The notes: generated by a model not told the origin, from the sequence alone. A DNA stretch of 64,000 bases from Ceratothoa steindachneri (GCA_963969495.1 OZ018317.1:31268503-31332502), one strand, 5' to 3'; counted from the first letter of the stretch, positions 21,121 to 34,151 are shown. A program made the numbers and translations.

Positions 21121-24035
21121 CACGTGGTACCCCGAGGAGCTGCAAATCCTCGAAGCCCTCTAACTGGGTTGACGTGAACTCTGATTGGGCCTGGAAAGTT
21201 GGTGCGCTTCTTCCTAGCTCCCTCTCAGTGCTACTTTATCTTTATTAGTAGAATTATTAATATTATCATTGTTATTTTTATTATGTATTATTATTTATTA
21301 TTACGGCTATCCCCTCACCCTTTGTTCTCACTTGGACAAAGTTCTGCCTGCAATGCCATCCTGAGATCAACTAGCACCAGGGTATGATAATCCATCCTAC
21401 TCATTGGTTGAGCCGCCTAACTAATTCTAACATGCGCTTCTATCCACAGAGGTTCTGGTTACTCAATGTACTTTCATCTTATTTAGGGATCTTAGTCGAG
21501 TGTCTGTGTATAGTATACGAGGGGCGGTCAATAAGTTTTGCGAATCGGTAGGGCAAAACAGAGGAAGGGGGATGGCTGTTTGTGGGGGGGTTAGGACAAG
21601 TCAGGTCCTGCGGCCGCGCGCTCCTGCCTCATCTATTTAAGAAGTAGTAGCTGATCGCAGATCTTCAGTCACAAATTTTTCAACAATGGAGAAGGTTGAG
21701 CACCGCGCAGTGATCAAATATTTGACCAAGGAAGGCAAGGATGCAAAAGAGATGCATGAACGCATGGTTGCAGTGTACACCGACACCGCACCTTCCTGTG
21801 CAACCATTGCTCGCTGAAATAAGGAGTTCCGCCATGGTCGTGAGTCCCTTGAAGATGACCCCCGTCAGAGGTGACTAACGAGAACAATGTGGCCCGTGTC
21901 CATGGAGAGGATGATCCTCGAAAATCGACGGGTGAAGGTCGAAGAAATCCAGCGAGAACTTGGAATATCACATGGAAGTGTTATCAACATCATCCACGAC
22001 AATTTGGCCATGACCAAGGTCATGGGTCCCTAGAAACCTCGCCCCATGATCGACTTCAACGTCGTCAAAGTTCGGGGAGCTGCTGCTCCTGTACAACCAA
22101 GACCCGGCGGGATTCGAGTCACGCATAGTGACAGGTGATGAAACGTGGGTCCATCACTGGGATCCCGAGACCAAGCTCGAAAGCATGGCCTGGAAGCATA
22201 GGGGCTCTCCACCCCCATCAAGTTCCGGACCTAACCCTCAGTCGGGAAGATCATGGCGACCATCTTCTGGGATTATGAGGGAGTGTTGATTGTGGACTAT
22301 GCACCTCTTGGAAGGACTATCACTGGCCAATATTACGGCGAGGAACTAGATGGGTTGAAGAAGTGCATCCGTCAGAAGCGGCGTGGCAAGTTGACACGCG
22401 GTATCCTGCTCCTCCACGACAAGGCCAGAGTTGCGCAAGTGCGGATTCGAGGAGCTCAACCATCCTCCCTACAATCCAGATGATCTGACCCCTAGCGACT
22501 ACTATTTATTCCGCCAGCTCAAGGCTGCACTGCGTGGACGCCGGTTTGGAGACGATGAAGATGTCCAGGAGTGGATTGAACAGCAGTCGGGAATTCGAAG
22601 CCTCCAGGACAAGTGGCGCAAGTGCATAATAAAACACTTCCTCTTATCTCGTTTCCTTATATCCGAATTGCAAAACTTATTGTCCGCCCCTCGTATCTGG
22701 AGACCCGAAAGCTCGCTGGTTAAGGCAAGTATTAGGCATGGGGTCTTTGGGGCCCTTGACTCTTATCACCTTTCATTACACATTTGGTGGCTACGCCGGT
22801 ACCAATTCTTTATGGTTAAAGCTCGAGGACAATTTCGCCTTAAATGCGGACAAGGTTGTCAAAGCCCATCTTAGCTGGCTGAGCCCGTGGGCAGAGTGTG
22901 TAAATGATCACATTCACCAACTTTCTGATTCTATGGAGACTTATTTTAACCTCCTAAGTCATTGGCGACTCAGAGTATCTTCTTTTCATATATTCTTTTA
23001 CATTGTTATAGATACAACCGAAAATAATACTGGGTGGGTGCATGGACATCCTCCTCCAAACGCGGCCTCGCCCTTCCTCTGTGTCAGAGAGGACGAGAAA
23101 ATCGTGAGACTCCTTGAACCGGTGTAGACAGGCCCCCATACGGCAATGGGCTTTCCTTTTGCCATCTTTGGAGCCGCCTCCGGTAAGCTCTACCACAGAA
23201 TAGGAGGTGGCCCTTCCTATTCTTTTTCAGGGGCCCCTCCAACTTGTTCTAGCGTAGAGGTTTACGCCTACCAATGCGGTGTTTTTTCCCTCCCTTTGTA
23301 GTCGTAATTGAACGATTCCACCCCTGACCCAGCGATTTCACAAAGTACTGCCAAGAAAAGAGTCGGGCGTCGCAGGATTGACCGCTCTCGGTGGCAGCGA
23401 ATCGATAGGGCTTGCCCTTTAGAGGGCAAAGAAATGCGGGGGACCTTCGGGCTGTGCCCCCTACAGTCCTGTATTTTAAGTTTGCCGGGGATTGGACGGC
23501 CTGTCACTTTCTCTTCTCCAATGAAGATCGGCCCACTGGCACAAGACAAAAATGAAGAACCCTCGATAGGGATCAGTGATACTTTAGGGGGCGGATGGCC
23601 ACATGAAGCTTACCTCCCTGTCTTTTTCTAAAAAGAGAAAGAATAAGACAAAAGACCAAATGGCTGCTCTGAGCAAGGACGGGCGCGCTGGAACTTCGGA
23701 AGCCACCAGGGAAAGATCAGCACGTATCTCCCCAGGGTGGGGAGATACTGACACTGGCTCAAGTCACAAGAGAGCTGAGCGGAGCATCGATTACGGAAGG
23801 TCCCCTCATTTTGAGATTACCTGGCGTTGTTTTAACCTAAAGGCTTCAACTGCTTTCTCGTTATTCACTCCACAGTTGACAGCTCTTAGAGAAAGGCAAT
23901 ATGATCCATCAGATTAGGGCATTAGTTAGCTTGATTGGTTTAAAGCCAAAGGTGACCCGTTTCTATAACGGGGTCCTTCAAGCGAATGCGTCGGACCCTT
24001 CCAAAGCGACCATGATTTGTGCACTTCGAAAAAAA
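21120..24035 (+). mobile_element. LINE-A copy with ORF1-like region, host of the mariner
   Basis: The 5' module at 21128-21330 (GAGGAGCTGCAAATCCTC, GGGTTGACGTGAACTC, ATT tract) is followed by CCACAGAGGTTCTGG (about 21446). The copy is interrupted by mariner at 21518-22693 and resumes with CGAAAGCTCGCTGGTTAAGG. An ORF1-like region follows to about 24035, ending RALVSLIGLKPKVTRFYNGV, reminiscent of an ORF1 RNA-binding domain. Frames are broken repeatedly. Its 3' edge abuts the Gypsy-1 flank. Confidence 0.45.
21518..22693 (+). mobile_element. Mariner-like element, inactive
   Basis: 1176 bp with about 28-bp terminal inverted repeats (start CGAGGGGCGGTCAATAAG, end its near-complement) and the target duplication TA at 21516-21517 and 22694-22695. 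The transposase starts at 21686 (MEKVEHRAVIKYL). A GELGISHGSV-like helix-turn-helix (RELGISHGSV) is visible, then GDETWVHHWDP (first Asp 22137), LLHDKAR (second Asp 22418) and PPYNPDDLTPSDYYLF (third Asp 22479). The second and third Asp are only about 20 residues apart, where mariners have 34, so a deletion removed about 14 residues. There are at least three in-frame stops. Confidence 0.85.
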
Positions 24036-24602
24036 TAAATGACTCGCCGGTGAGTGAGACGCTGCACTCTTTAATGAACCTTGTGAAAGGAGATAGCCTT
24101 AAGGTCGAAAGTGTGATGACAAAACGGATGGGCTTATGGAGTGAAAGGGAAGGAGCAAGGCGACTGTGTGGAGGAATATGTGTGTGTACAGGCTTGGTGG
24201 GCGGGTGATCAGAGGTGAGGCGCAAGTGATACACGGTTGTTTACCACACCTGTGTTATTACAGTGTGTCGCCTTCGTTGCTGTTCCCTGCTGCGTTGTTT
24301 ATAGCTGTTGTTTGTTTTTTGTTCGATTTACTAGTTCTTTCTCGATGTGCGATTGTGTGGTGCATCAGACGGACGCTGGATCAACACAGAACTGTCGGTA
24401 AGTTTGAGCCGCCTCAATATCGTGTTTATATTCCACAAGCTATCTGGGTCTTCTACTTGGTTGGACTTACCGAAGGTTTTAAGGCAAAAATGGAGATACG
24501 AAACTAAACATCTTGTTATAATAACGGAATAATACGTTGCAAGCGGCGAAACACTAGTAGTCTATATATTATCAAGGGAAGGGCGAGACAGGTCAGTGGA
24601 TT
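24035..24602. other. Unassigned spacer before Gypsy-1
   Basis: No domain recognised. The last four bases, GATT (24599-24602), are repeated after the right LTR and look like the Gypsy-1 target duplication. Confidence 0.4.
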
Positions 24603-25493
24603 TGTTGAGAGCATGTCCCTGGCACAAAAATTGCACCAACAAAGTGCCTCGCAGGAATAGGAAAAATTGTAACATGTCCTCGCGGATATACATATTTATT
24701 TGTAAACCGGTCAAGGAAATAAGCGGTAAGCTGAGAATTCAGTTAGTGAAAATTGGCGGCAGTGTAATAAAAACGAACATTTCTCGTTTAGAAATTGAAT
24801 TAAGGCGAGACCGCTGTCTGCGTCTCAGGAATTATAAAAATATATCGAGAAAGTGTAAATTTGTAGGCCCCATCAATCGATGAGCTTCGGATACCATGGG
24901 ATAAGGAATATCCCGCCCAATGGGCGGAGCTAAAAACATTATGATCCCAGAAACCACGCCTCCTATACTATTTATAGAAGAAAAATGGAGAATGAGATTC
25001 ATTCACACTTGGGTAGACAGTTAAGTCAGACAGACGATCGATAGTAAAGAATAATTACGGTTCGTTTAGCGTAGCAAAGCCCCCGTTGTACCTGCCTAAG
25101 TCTTGTTCTCGTAGCACTTGCATTCCTGACCGGTAGTAAAATATTCCGTGGCAGTAAACGTGAGCCTCTCTTTTACTTTGTTTGTTGGAATTAAACATTT
25201 ATTTATTTATTTATTACGTGATTCCTCTCAGTCCTTTCTCGATTACAAGCCTTCGGTAAGCCTAGCAAAGCCGGAATATTATTTAAGTATCTTTTGGGTC
25301 AGATAAGAAATTAACGCCACATATCACCTCACTCGTGGGACCTGAGAGACCTCTCAAAATACCCACGTCATTTTAACTTTCAGACTAGTGGCGTCCTTCC
25401 TCTTCCATAAACGGGGTTTCCTCATTCCGCCAATAACTGATGACGGTTAACTTTACCTTCTTGTCATAAAGTGGTGACTTGAGTCCCCATATA
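24603..25493 (+). repeat. Gypsy-1 left LTR
   Basis: Aligned to 27915-28548 through shared blocks such as CCTCGCGGATATACATATTT and CGGTTCGTTTAGCGTAGC. It is longer than the right copy because it keeps about 230 bp near 25170-25396. Minisatellite-like GTGGTGACTTGAG units occur near the end. Confidence 0.7.
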
Positions 25494-26228
25494 AAGTGGT
25501 GTCCCCCTACGTCACGAACAGTGAAGGCATCGAAGATATGAACCCTGCAAGCAACCATCAGACTGGACAAGGCGGCTGGGACTTCGTGAACGCCATTAAC
25601 ATTAAATCGCCCATCTTCAATGAATTAGCAGTTTCAGCTTGGTTTCGCATTGTGGACGCGCAGTTTCATATTTCTGAAAGAGGAGGAGACCAAGTTCCTA
25701 CACGTACTAGCCTCACTTCCGCTTGAGACTGCTGACCGTCTTCGGCAGCCATTTTGGCTGAGCTAAACTACTAGAGTTTAAACAAGGAAGTGATCGACCT
25801 TTTCGAGAAGACGCCGGAAATTGCGCCTATAATTGCTAAATAAAAAGAACTAACCCTGGTCCAATTGGAAAAACTGGCGGGTGAAGTTACTGCGTGCGAT
25901 AAATCGCTGTGTCGTAGTGTGAATTCCGCAAGATACTGGGCCGTATCCGCGTCCAGTGCGTTTTCCAACGAAGCGAGTGATAAGTGTGTAAATAATTCGG
26001 CGGGTTTTGCACGATCGTTGCCTAATGCAATTTAAAGTGCGCGTAATATACCGGAGGGATTGCTTCCATTCCGAAGAAAACAGAAACCTGCGGTTTGCCG
26101 CTCGCACCTGCACTTTGGCGACGAGTCCAAATTTGTAAGTCCTGGTGCAGGTGGCCTAAAAGAGGAGAACGCTTGCAAATGCAACCTTCCTTCAGGCCAT
26201 TTTCGCCAATCCCACAGGAAAAATAGAC

Positions 26229-27290
26229 ATGCATGGCTTAGAAGGCACGACCGCTGGTATGCCGTTAGTTTTCACCGTCGCCGAGAAAATATATGATAAA
26301 AAGTACATTTTTTTAAATGACACCGGTGCAAGTGTCTCAATAATCGTTGCGAAATTGGCAAGGTCGGGTGAATTGCGCGAATCCAACGTAAACATATCAA
26401 CAGCAAATAGAGGAAAAATCAAGGCTTCGCTTTGTCTGATCAAAGCACGATACTTCTGGCCCAATATGGACGGCAGTATTCACTCCTGGACAAGGGAGTG
26501 CCTCGCGTGTCAATCCTCGAAGATTAGCCGTCACACGATATCCCCGAGCGTGCCCATTGACATTCCATCTTTAAGGTTGGAAACTGTACAAATTGATATA
26601 GTCAGACGGCTACCACCATGCACAACCCAGGGTCAATCCTTCCCATCACACCATCGATATTTACTTTCGTAATTCGACCGAGCCTCAAGATGGATAGAAG
26701 CAATACCGATCCCGGATATAAGTACCACAACGGTTGCGTTGGCCTTCCTAGACAGGAGGATGTCCAGACTTATTGTCCCGTTCTACGTTGTAGCCGACAG
26801 AGGCGCCCAGTTCCAATCCAAGCTATTCAAAGAGCTGTCAGTACTCGTTGGTTTTCATCGGCTCCCCACTACATCATACAGACCGTCCACGGACGGAATG
26901 GTGGAAAGGGCTAACAGGACCCTGAACGGCTCCATAATGGCCCGTTGACAAGGCTGGCTGTTGGCAGTGCCAATAATCCTCCTGGGCATTCGCGCCTTGC
27001 CCACCCAGACGGGATTCTCCCCCTTTCACGGCAGTAACGGGTACCACACTTTTGTGCCCCAAACCTTTAGTCTCGTCATCCTCATCGAAATCGGATGCTA
27101 AGTTTATTAAAGAGCTGGCATCGACAATGTCACAGATTGACTTGGCGAGAGTATCTTTAGGACACGTGCACTCGGTGCCTAAGCCTTTCCTGCCCCGAGA
27201 CTTGCAGAATGCAGTACACGTTTGGGTCCGGATAGACCGCGTTCGCAAACCACTCGAAGCGCATATGCTGGCTCTTTTCGGGTGATCGAG
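26229..27290 (+). pseudogene. Gypsy-1 pol remnant (protease + integrase)
   Basis: The frame 26229-26672 carries the aspartic protease core DTGAS and then, within about 35 codons, the integrase zinc-binding stretch (YFWPNM ... C-x-x-C, HSWTRECLACQ). Frameshifts separate it from the DDE core (26739-26948; the ADRGAQF motif carries the second catalytic Asp and GMVERANRTL the Glu). A C-terminal segment at 27052-27285 (PFLPRDLQNAVHVWVRID) is typical of Gypsy integrase tails. The roughly 500 residues of RT and RNase H expected in between are absent. Confidence 0.7.
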
Positions 27291-27914
27291 CGTGGCAGCA
27301 AGGTATTCAAGCTATAATAGCCTGATGGAAGAAGGGACATTGTCTCAATAGACGATTAAATCTAGCGAAATTGCCCACCTTGCGCGATGATGACGTGCTG
27401 GGTAATCAGCGTATCGCAAGGACACAGTATGGGCACATGAGGACCAGCCAAGTTTGCCGCGTGGAGAACCTGCATCAGGAGAAAATGCGACCTGTGGCAA
27501 CGCGCGGGACACCACAGCGAGAACCGGAGAAGAAAACAAGCATCCGGGAAGGGTCACGCGCTCCGGAAGAAGGATCTCGTTTTTCAGAGATAATTTGTAT
27601 TATTATTATTGAACATTGCGTAATCATAAATAGATCGCCACTATTGTATGTCATAAGAGGAATAAATACATATAAAACCCTCGCTGATCCATGTTATTTG
27701 TTTTATGTACCTTAAAATTTGTATGCCACAACTTAGGGATATTTCATATATTTCTTTTTTGGTGGGCAGGTTGTACATGCCCTCTCAGAGTACAGTTGTA
27801 TCCATGTAGAAGTGATGTAAATTTCATTGCCCTGTGCTTATGTTAAAAATGTAGGTGCTTGTCTAGTTAGGATGTGCAATTCTCTTTGTAACTCCGTTAT
27901 TGGTCGTAGAGTTC

Positions 27915-28548
27915 TGTGGAGAACATGGCCATGGCACAAAAATGGCACTAGCAAAGTGCCTCACAAGAATAGGAAGAATTCTAACAAATGTCCTCGCGGA
28001 TATACATATTTATTTGGCCGAAGTGTAATAAAAACGAAGATTTATCGTCTCAGGAATGATAAATTATATCGAGAAAGTGTAAATTTGTAGGCGCCATTAA
28101 GCGATGACCTTCGGAGACCATAAGATAAGGAATATTCCGTCCAGGGGTCGGAGCTAAATACATTGTGATGCCAAAAGCAACGCCTCCTAGACTATTTATA
28201 GGAGAAAATGGAGATTTCGTTAGATGACATTCATTCACACTTGGGTAGACAGTTAAGTCAGATAGTCAATCAATAGTAAAAAACTAATTACGGTTCGTTT
28301 AGCGTAGCGAAAACCCGGGTGTACCTCCCTAAGTCTTATTCTCGTAACACTCATTCGAGACCGGTAGTGAAATATTCCCTGGCCGTAATCGTGTAAACGC
28401 GAGCCTCCCCCATAAACGGGGTTTCATCATTCCCTCAATAACTGGTGGCGGTTAACTTTACTTCCTTGCCATAGAGTGGTAACTTGAGCCCCTCCATTAA
28501 TTGTTGACTTGAGCCTCTCCATTGAGTGGTGATTTGAGCCCCACTATA
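27915..28548 (+). repeat. Gypsy-1 right LTR
   Basis: 634 bp, the counterpart of 24603-25493 with two or three deletions, followed by GATT (28549-28552), which repeats 24599-24602. Confidence 0.7.
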
Positions 28549-29037
28549 GATTAAATGCAGGAGAGTGAACGCGAGTAAATTCTGCACGATTGAATGTCTT
28601 AATCAATGAATGAAATCTGAATCACTCTTACTCTCCTTTTCTTACTTATATATGCGCTCTTAATGCAGATGGCCTCGCCTTGAAATGACCGTGGGATGAG
28701 CTACCTCTGTTGTGGTCGTATTTCTCCACCCCCTGTGCGGAGCTAGGAAGCCTGTACCCGGTGTGTACATTTACATGATTAAACTCTTATTTGTGTAATT
28801 TGATATGATTGTCGCTGCACCATCTCTTACGGTCAGCAGTTGTGGTTACCCGGGATCCTCATTAAACATCCGTCTTTGATAATTCTATCTCGAGACACAA
28901 CTTGCGCAGTTTTATCATAGCAGGTGTTCAACCATTTTCCTTTGCTCCTTCTTGTGTCTCACGCTCGCTTGCTTATATAAAATATATATGTATATTTACA
29001 AATCCCATCATATTTCACATTCAATATTGAATTTTAC

Positions 29038-29040
<3 letters not shown>

Positions 29041-29092
<52 letters not shown>
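29041..29092. repeat. (TA)n microsatellite
   Basis: About 52 bases of TA in the spacer between Gypsy-1 and Gypsy-2. Confidence 0.9.
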
Positions 29093-29095
<3 letters not shown>

Positions 29096-29410
29096 TAATG
29101 CATGCTTGGATTTAATAGGACACATTCCAGTTTGCGGAGGTATCTTTTTGGCCCATTGAATCAAGCAATTTTGGTGGCAGAAGCCTACCTATTACTTAGT
29201 CCGATTACTACAAGCCTACATACTGCGTGGTCCGACCACTACAGGAAATCTCTCGCGGAGTCATTAATAAAATGGTATAACATTACATAGGTAAATATAT
29301 ATGTGAAATTATTTATGGCACTCCTATTATCGGCAGTATTAGTTGTAAGCACGCAGGGCGTCGACATTCACATATGCACAGGGCCTATTTATATGAGTAA
29401 ATCTGTGATC

Positions 29411-29412
<2 letters not shown>

Positions 29413-29499
<87 letters not shown>
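29413..29499. repeat. (TA)n microsatellite between duplicated flanks
   Basis: About 87 bases of TA, with similar sequence on both sides (29320-29400 and 29505-29565). Confidence 0.9.
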
Positions 29500-29501
<2 letters not shown>

Positions 29502-29782
29502 TACTCTTAATATCGGCCGTATTAGTAACAACATACAGGGCATCGACATTGACATATGCGCGTACCTGTATTCCAATTGGCCTATTTATGACATTTCCTG
29601 CCATATCGTAAAACAGTAATTAAATGATGCCGAATACATATTATATATAATTCCTTCACAACTGGCGTATCTCGCGTTAGGTTCCTACATAAATATAATA
29701 TCGACACCTAACAAATACATAGTAATGTATGACTAAGGCTATAGAGGCAACGGGGCATGTATATATTTATGCCTCTTCCTCT

Positions 29783-30851
<1,069 letters not shown>

Positions 30852-31171
30852 TGGTGCCCAGAATAGTTTAATAACTCCCATCCATTCATTCATTCATTCG
30901 TAAAACTAATTTTCACCGTCACGTGTGTTATATTTTCGGAGGTCGCATTCCGCAGCCTCACTCGGTTCCATTTTTTCTCACGTAGAATTATATTTTTCAC
31001 GAGTGACTTTTAGACACGTCTCGCTTTCAATCCTAAGTGTACCTTAATATCCTTAAGTGATCGCTTAGCAATTTCGCAAAATTTATTATATTATACAGTA
31101 ATAAATACAAAGAGTGACCAATTTTCAATATTTTTTTCAAATTTTTACTTTGAAGTGCGTGAATTGAATTT

Positions 31172-31173
<2 letters not shown>

Positions 31174-31209
<36 letters not shown>
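31174..31209. repeat. (CA)n microsatellite
   Basis: About 36 bases of CA shortly before the Gypsy-2 gag start. Confidence 0.85.
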
Positions 31210-31211
<2 letters not shown>

Positions 31212-31225
31212 TTATTTTTCTATAA

Positions 31226-32095
31226 ATGTATTATAACGGAGCACCAAGCTACGCCCCAACCTCAGGCACATTAACAACGACCCAAGCATCCTTCCCCGCA
31301 ACAACAACGACGTTTTCATCCACCTTCGCCCCCCCCACTCAACGCCCCCCACCTCCCTCTACGGTTCACCTTCCGCCATTTGACCAAAAAAATCCAATTA
31401 GCTGGTGGGAAATGGTGGAACTCATCCTCTAACATCAGGCAGTTCCTGAGGACCATAGAACAATCGTCGTGCCCCAGAAATTACCTCTAAGCATTTTTTT
31501 TTTCATTTTTAAGAGTATTCTGGTTGATAGGTTAATTTCTTGCTTTGGGGGAAGGTTCAAGAGGGCGTTCATTGAAGAATGGGGGAGGTCGCAAATTGCG
31601 GACCTGCGGATCCTTCTCGATAAGCAAGAGATGGGGCACAGGCAACCCCCGCATTTTCTGGACCATCTCAAGGCCCTGCCACATGCCAAGGGAGCACAGC
31701 TCGACCAACTTGAGCCACTCATAACAGAGATATTCATGCGTGGGATGCCGGACCAAATTAAGCCCCTCATATTAATGTCCTCCCCATCGAACGTGGAGAA
31801 GATAACAGAGGAGGCTAATGCCCTGTATAATAATCCATTCGTCAGCTGGGGAAATGTAGGCCATGGGTCGTTTAGCGATGTAAATAGAGGGCGTAGCACA
31901 TCATACAACCCTAATGTTAAACACCACTCATATGTATCCATTTCTCAGGTTAAGTCACCGGCCGAGACTCCTTACAACCGGCCAGGACTCCCTCAGGATG
32001 AATCTTCCCAGGCTTCGGGTCTTATATCCGTTCTTGAGAGGATTGGAATGGATATTCGTGCCCTAAAGGTACGAACGGGTCTTCACCGAGAGTAA
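31226..32095 (+). pseudogene. Gypsy-2 gag remnant
   Basis: An N-terminal Thr/Pro-rich stretch ends in PFDQKNPISWWEMVE, a gag-type start. After a stop and frameshift, 31520-32095 continues with RFKRAFIEEWGR ... FMRGMPDQIKPLI, resembling the gag capsid helices of arthropod Gypsy elements. Further on (about 32245-32300) another frame has C-W-Y-H then C-S-H-Y, a possible zinc-binding segment. At least two frame breaks. Confidence 0.6.
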
Positions 32096-32580
32096 AATCG
32101 TGAGCAGGACAGAGGGGTCAGACGTCGTTCCTTTCCCCGTAAAAGGCAACCCCAACGAGGGAATTCCAGCACAAGAGGTGAGGCACAGCAGTTTCATTTC
32201 AAACCTAAGCCTAATCCCCCCTATCCTGACAACTCTCACTGTATCTGCTGGTACCACTCTAATTATGGGCGCAACGCTGTCCGCAGTGTTCAGCCTTGCA
32301 GTCATTACCGTGCATCATCTCATGCTCACAACTTTAACCCTAATTTTGGTCGTGCTGCTCATACTGCTATCTTTCAGCCTTCATGCTTTTGCTAGTACCA
32401 CCTCAAATTTGTTGAAAGAGCAGAAAATGCTTAAGCCTATGCTCTTACCATCAAAATGCTCAATCTTCATCTCAAACATCCGCTTAGACTAACTTCTCCA
32501 ACTTCAAACCTACAGAATTCTACGGGTTCTCTTAGCCAACTTTCATCTTCAGCACAGGGAACTTTAAACTGAATTCGCAA

Positions 32581-34151
32581 GTGATACGGGGGTCTATCAC
32601 CTCTGCAACCTCATCCCTTAATCAGGTCGATCCTCCATTTAGTATTCATGACCCACTCTCTGGTTTCTCCTTCCTGGTTGACACTGGCGTTCAATGCAGT
32701 GTCATTTCAGCCTCTTTAGTCAAGAAAGCTTGCACTTCTTCCGATCTTGTCCTTAAAGCTGCCAATTCATCGGACATAAGGACTTATGGGAGCCGTATCT
32801 TCGAGCTCTCTCTCAGATTATGTCGTGTTTTTCCATGGGCGTTCATCATTACCGACGTTGACATGCCAATTTTAAGCCTCGATTTCCTTTCCACGCACGA
32901 CATTCTCGTCGATTCTCGTTGCCTCAAGTTTATTGGCAGAACCACGACACTAACAGTAACTGGGTCCTTCTTTCCTTCCACCAGCTCTCTCCTCTCTGTT
33001 CATCTCCCTGCAACTGCCCCCCACTTCCAGCAACTTTTGCGGGAATTCTCAAGACTCTGTCTTCCTCCTTCTAAGGCCAGACCTATGAGGCACAATATGG
33101 TGCACAGAATATAGACGACAGGAGGACCAGTTTTCTCACGTCCCCGTCGACTCGCCCCGGATTGACTTGTCCTTATGAAGCAGGAATTTAAGTACATGAT
33201 GGAGGCCGGGATCGCTTCCCCATGGGCTTCACCACCTAATGTAGTACTTAAGTCTATTCCTGGGGAATTCAGAGCTGTAGGTGACTACAGGCAACTCAAT
33301 GCCTGTACAGTTCCGGATAGGTATCCCCTACCCTTCTTATCAGATTTTAACTCCGCCTTCTTAAGTTGCTCTATTTTTTTCGGCTCGATTTGGTTCAGGC
33401 TTTCAACCAAATCCCGATTCACCCTGGTGATATCCCTAAGACGGCTATCAACACTCCATTCGGTTCCTTCGTCATGAACCGAATGCCTTACGGGCTTTGT
33501 AACAGTGGTCAGACCTTCCAACGCTTCATGGATCACGTTCCGAGAGGTCTTCCCTTCGTATTTTGTTATATGGACGACCTCCTAATAATAGCATCTTCGT
33601 CTTTAGAGAAGCATTTTTCTCACCTTCGCCAGATTTTTGCACGTTTAGATGAGTATGGTATCGTACTCAACACTTCTAAGTGTATCTTTGGTGTCACACA
33701 GCTTTCCTTTTTGGGACACCACATTTCTCATGGGAGAATTCGTCCTCTCGAGGACAAAGTTGAAGTTATCCGGACTTTCCCCCGACCTTCTTCACTAGAG
33801 CAATTTCGTAGATTCTGTGAGAGGGTAAACTTTTACCACAGGTTCATTTCCAACATTTCCTACATTATGCAACCTCTCTACGAATTGCATTCCATGTCCA
33901 AGAAGAACCTTCCTCTTTCCTGGTGTCCCGAAGCTTGCGAGGCTTTCTCTCGCACCAAACAGGCTATGGCTTCCGCTGTCATTCTGGCCGATCCTTGCCC
34001 AATAGCTCCCATAAGCGTTGCCTCGGACGCGTCCGCTACTCATGTCGGTTCGACGCTACAACAGAAGGTTGGTGACTCTTGGCAACCACTCGCCTTCTTC
34101 TCCCAGGCTCTTCTTCCTTCCCAACAGAGGTACAATAGGTTTTCCTGTTAA
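32581..34151 (+). pseudogene. Gypsy-2 protease and reverse transcriptase remnant
   Basis: The aspartic protease FLVDTGVQCSVIS has Val where the family has Ala or Ser after DTG. The RT N-terminus (MMEAGIASPWASPPNVV, DYRQLNACTVPDRYP) breaks by a frameshift near 33360 and resumes: LDLVQAFNQIP (motif A), MPYGLCNSGQTFQRFMD (motif B), YMDD (33567-33578), FLGHHIS, then the RNase H start (ASDASATHVG). A stop at 34149 cuts the RNase H. Motifs of the polymerase core are present, but the frame is broken. Confidence 0.75.

Larger units (their letters stand above)
24603..28548 (+). mobile_element. Gypsy-1 LTR retrotransposon, RT deleted
   Basis: Direct repeats 24603-25493 (TGTTGAGAG...CCATATA) and 27915-28548 (TGTGGAGAA...CACTATA) are the LTRs; the right one has internal deletions. 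The four-base direct repeat GATT flanks the element. A primer-binding-like TGGTGTCCCC starts at 25497. Internally there is a gag start (25538-25720, IKSPIFNELAVSAWF), a protease core DTGAS (26319-26333), an integrase zinc segment (about 26435-26520), an integrase core (to 26948), and a C-terminal segment at 27052-27285. Reverse transcriptase and RNase H are missing between protease and integrase. The gag is broken. It is non-autonomous and dead. Confidence 0.75.
28549..29782. other. Spacer with two (TA)n arrays and a local duplication
   Basis: (TA)n at about 29041-29092 and 29413-29499. The segment at about 29320-29400 (TATCGGCAGTATTAGT, CGACATTCACATATGC) is repeated, diverged, at 29505-29565 on the other side of the second array. 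No coding region recognised. Confidence 0.6.

Noticed and set aside
29303..29611. Frames encoding long Ile-Tyr repeats across (TA)n arrays
   Set aside because: Pure translation of a microsatellite.
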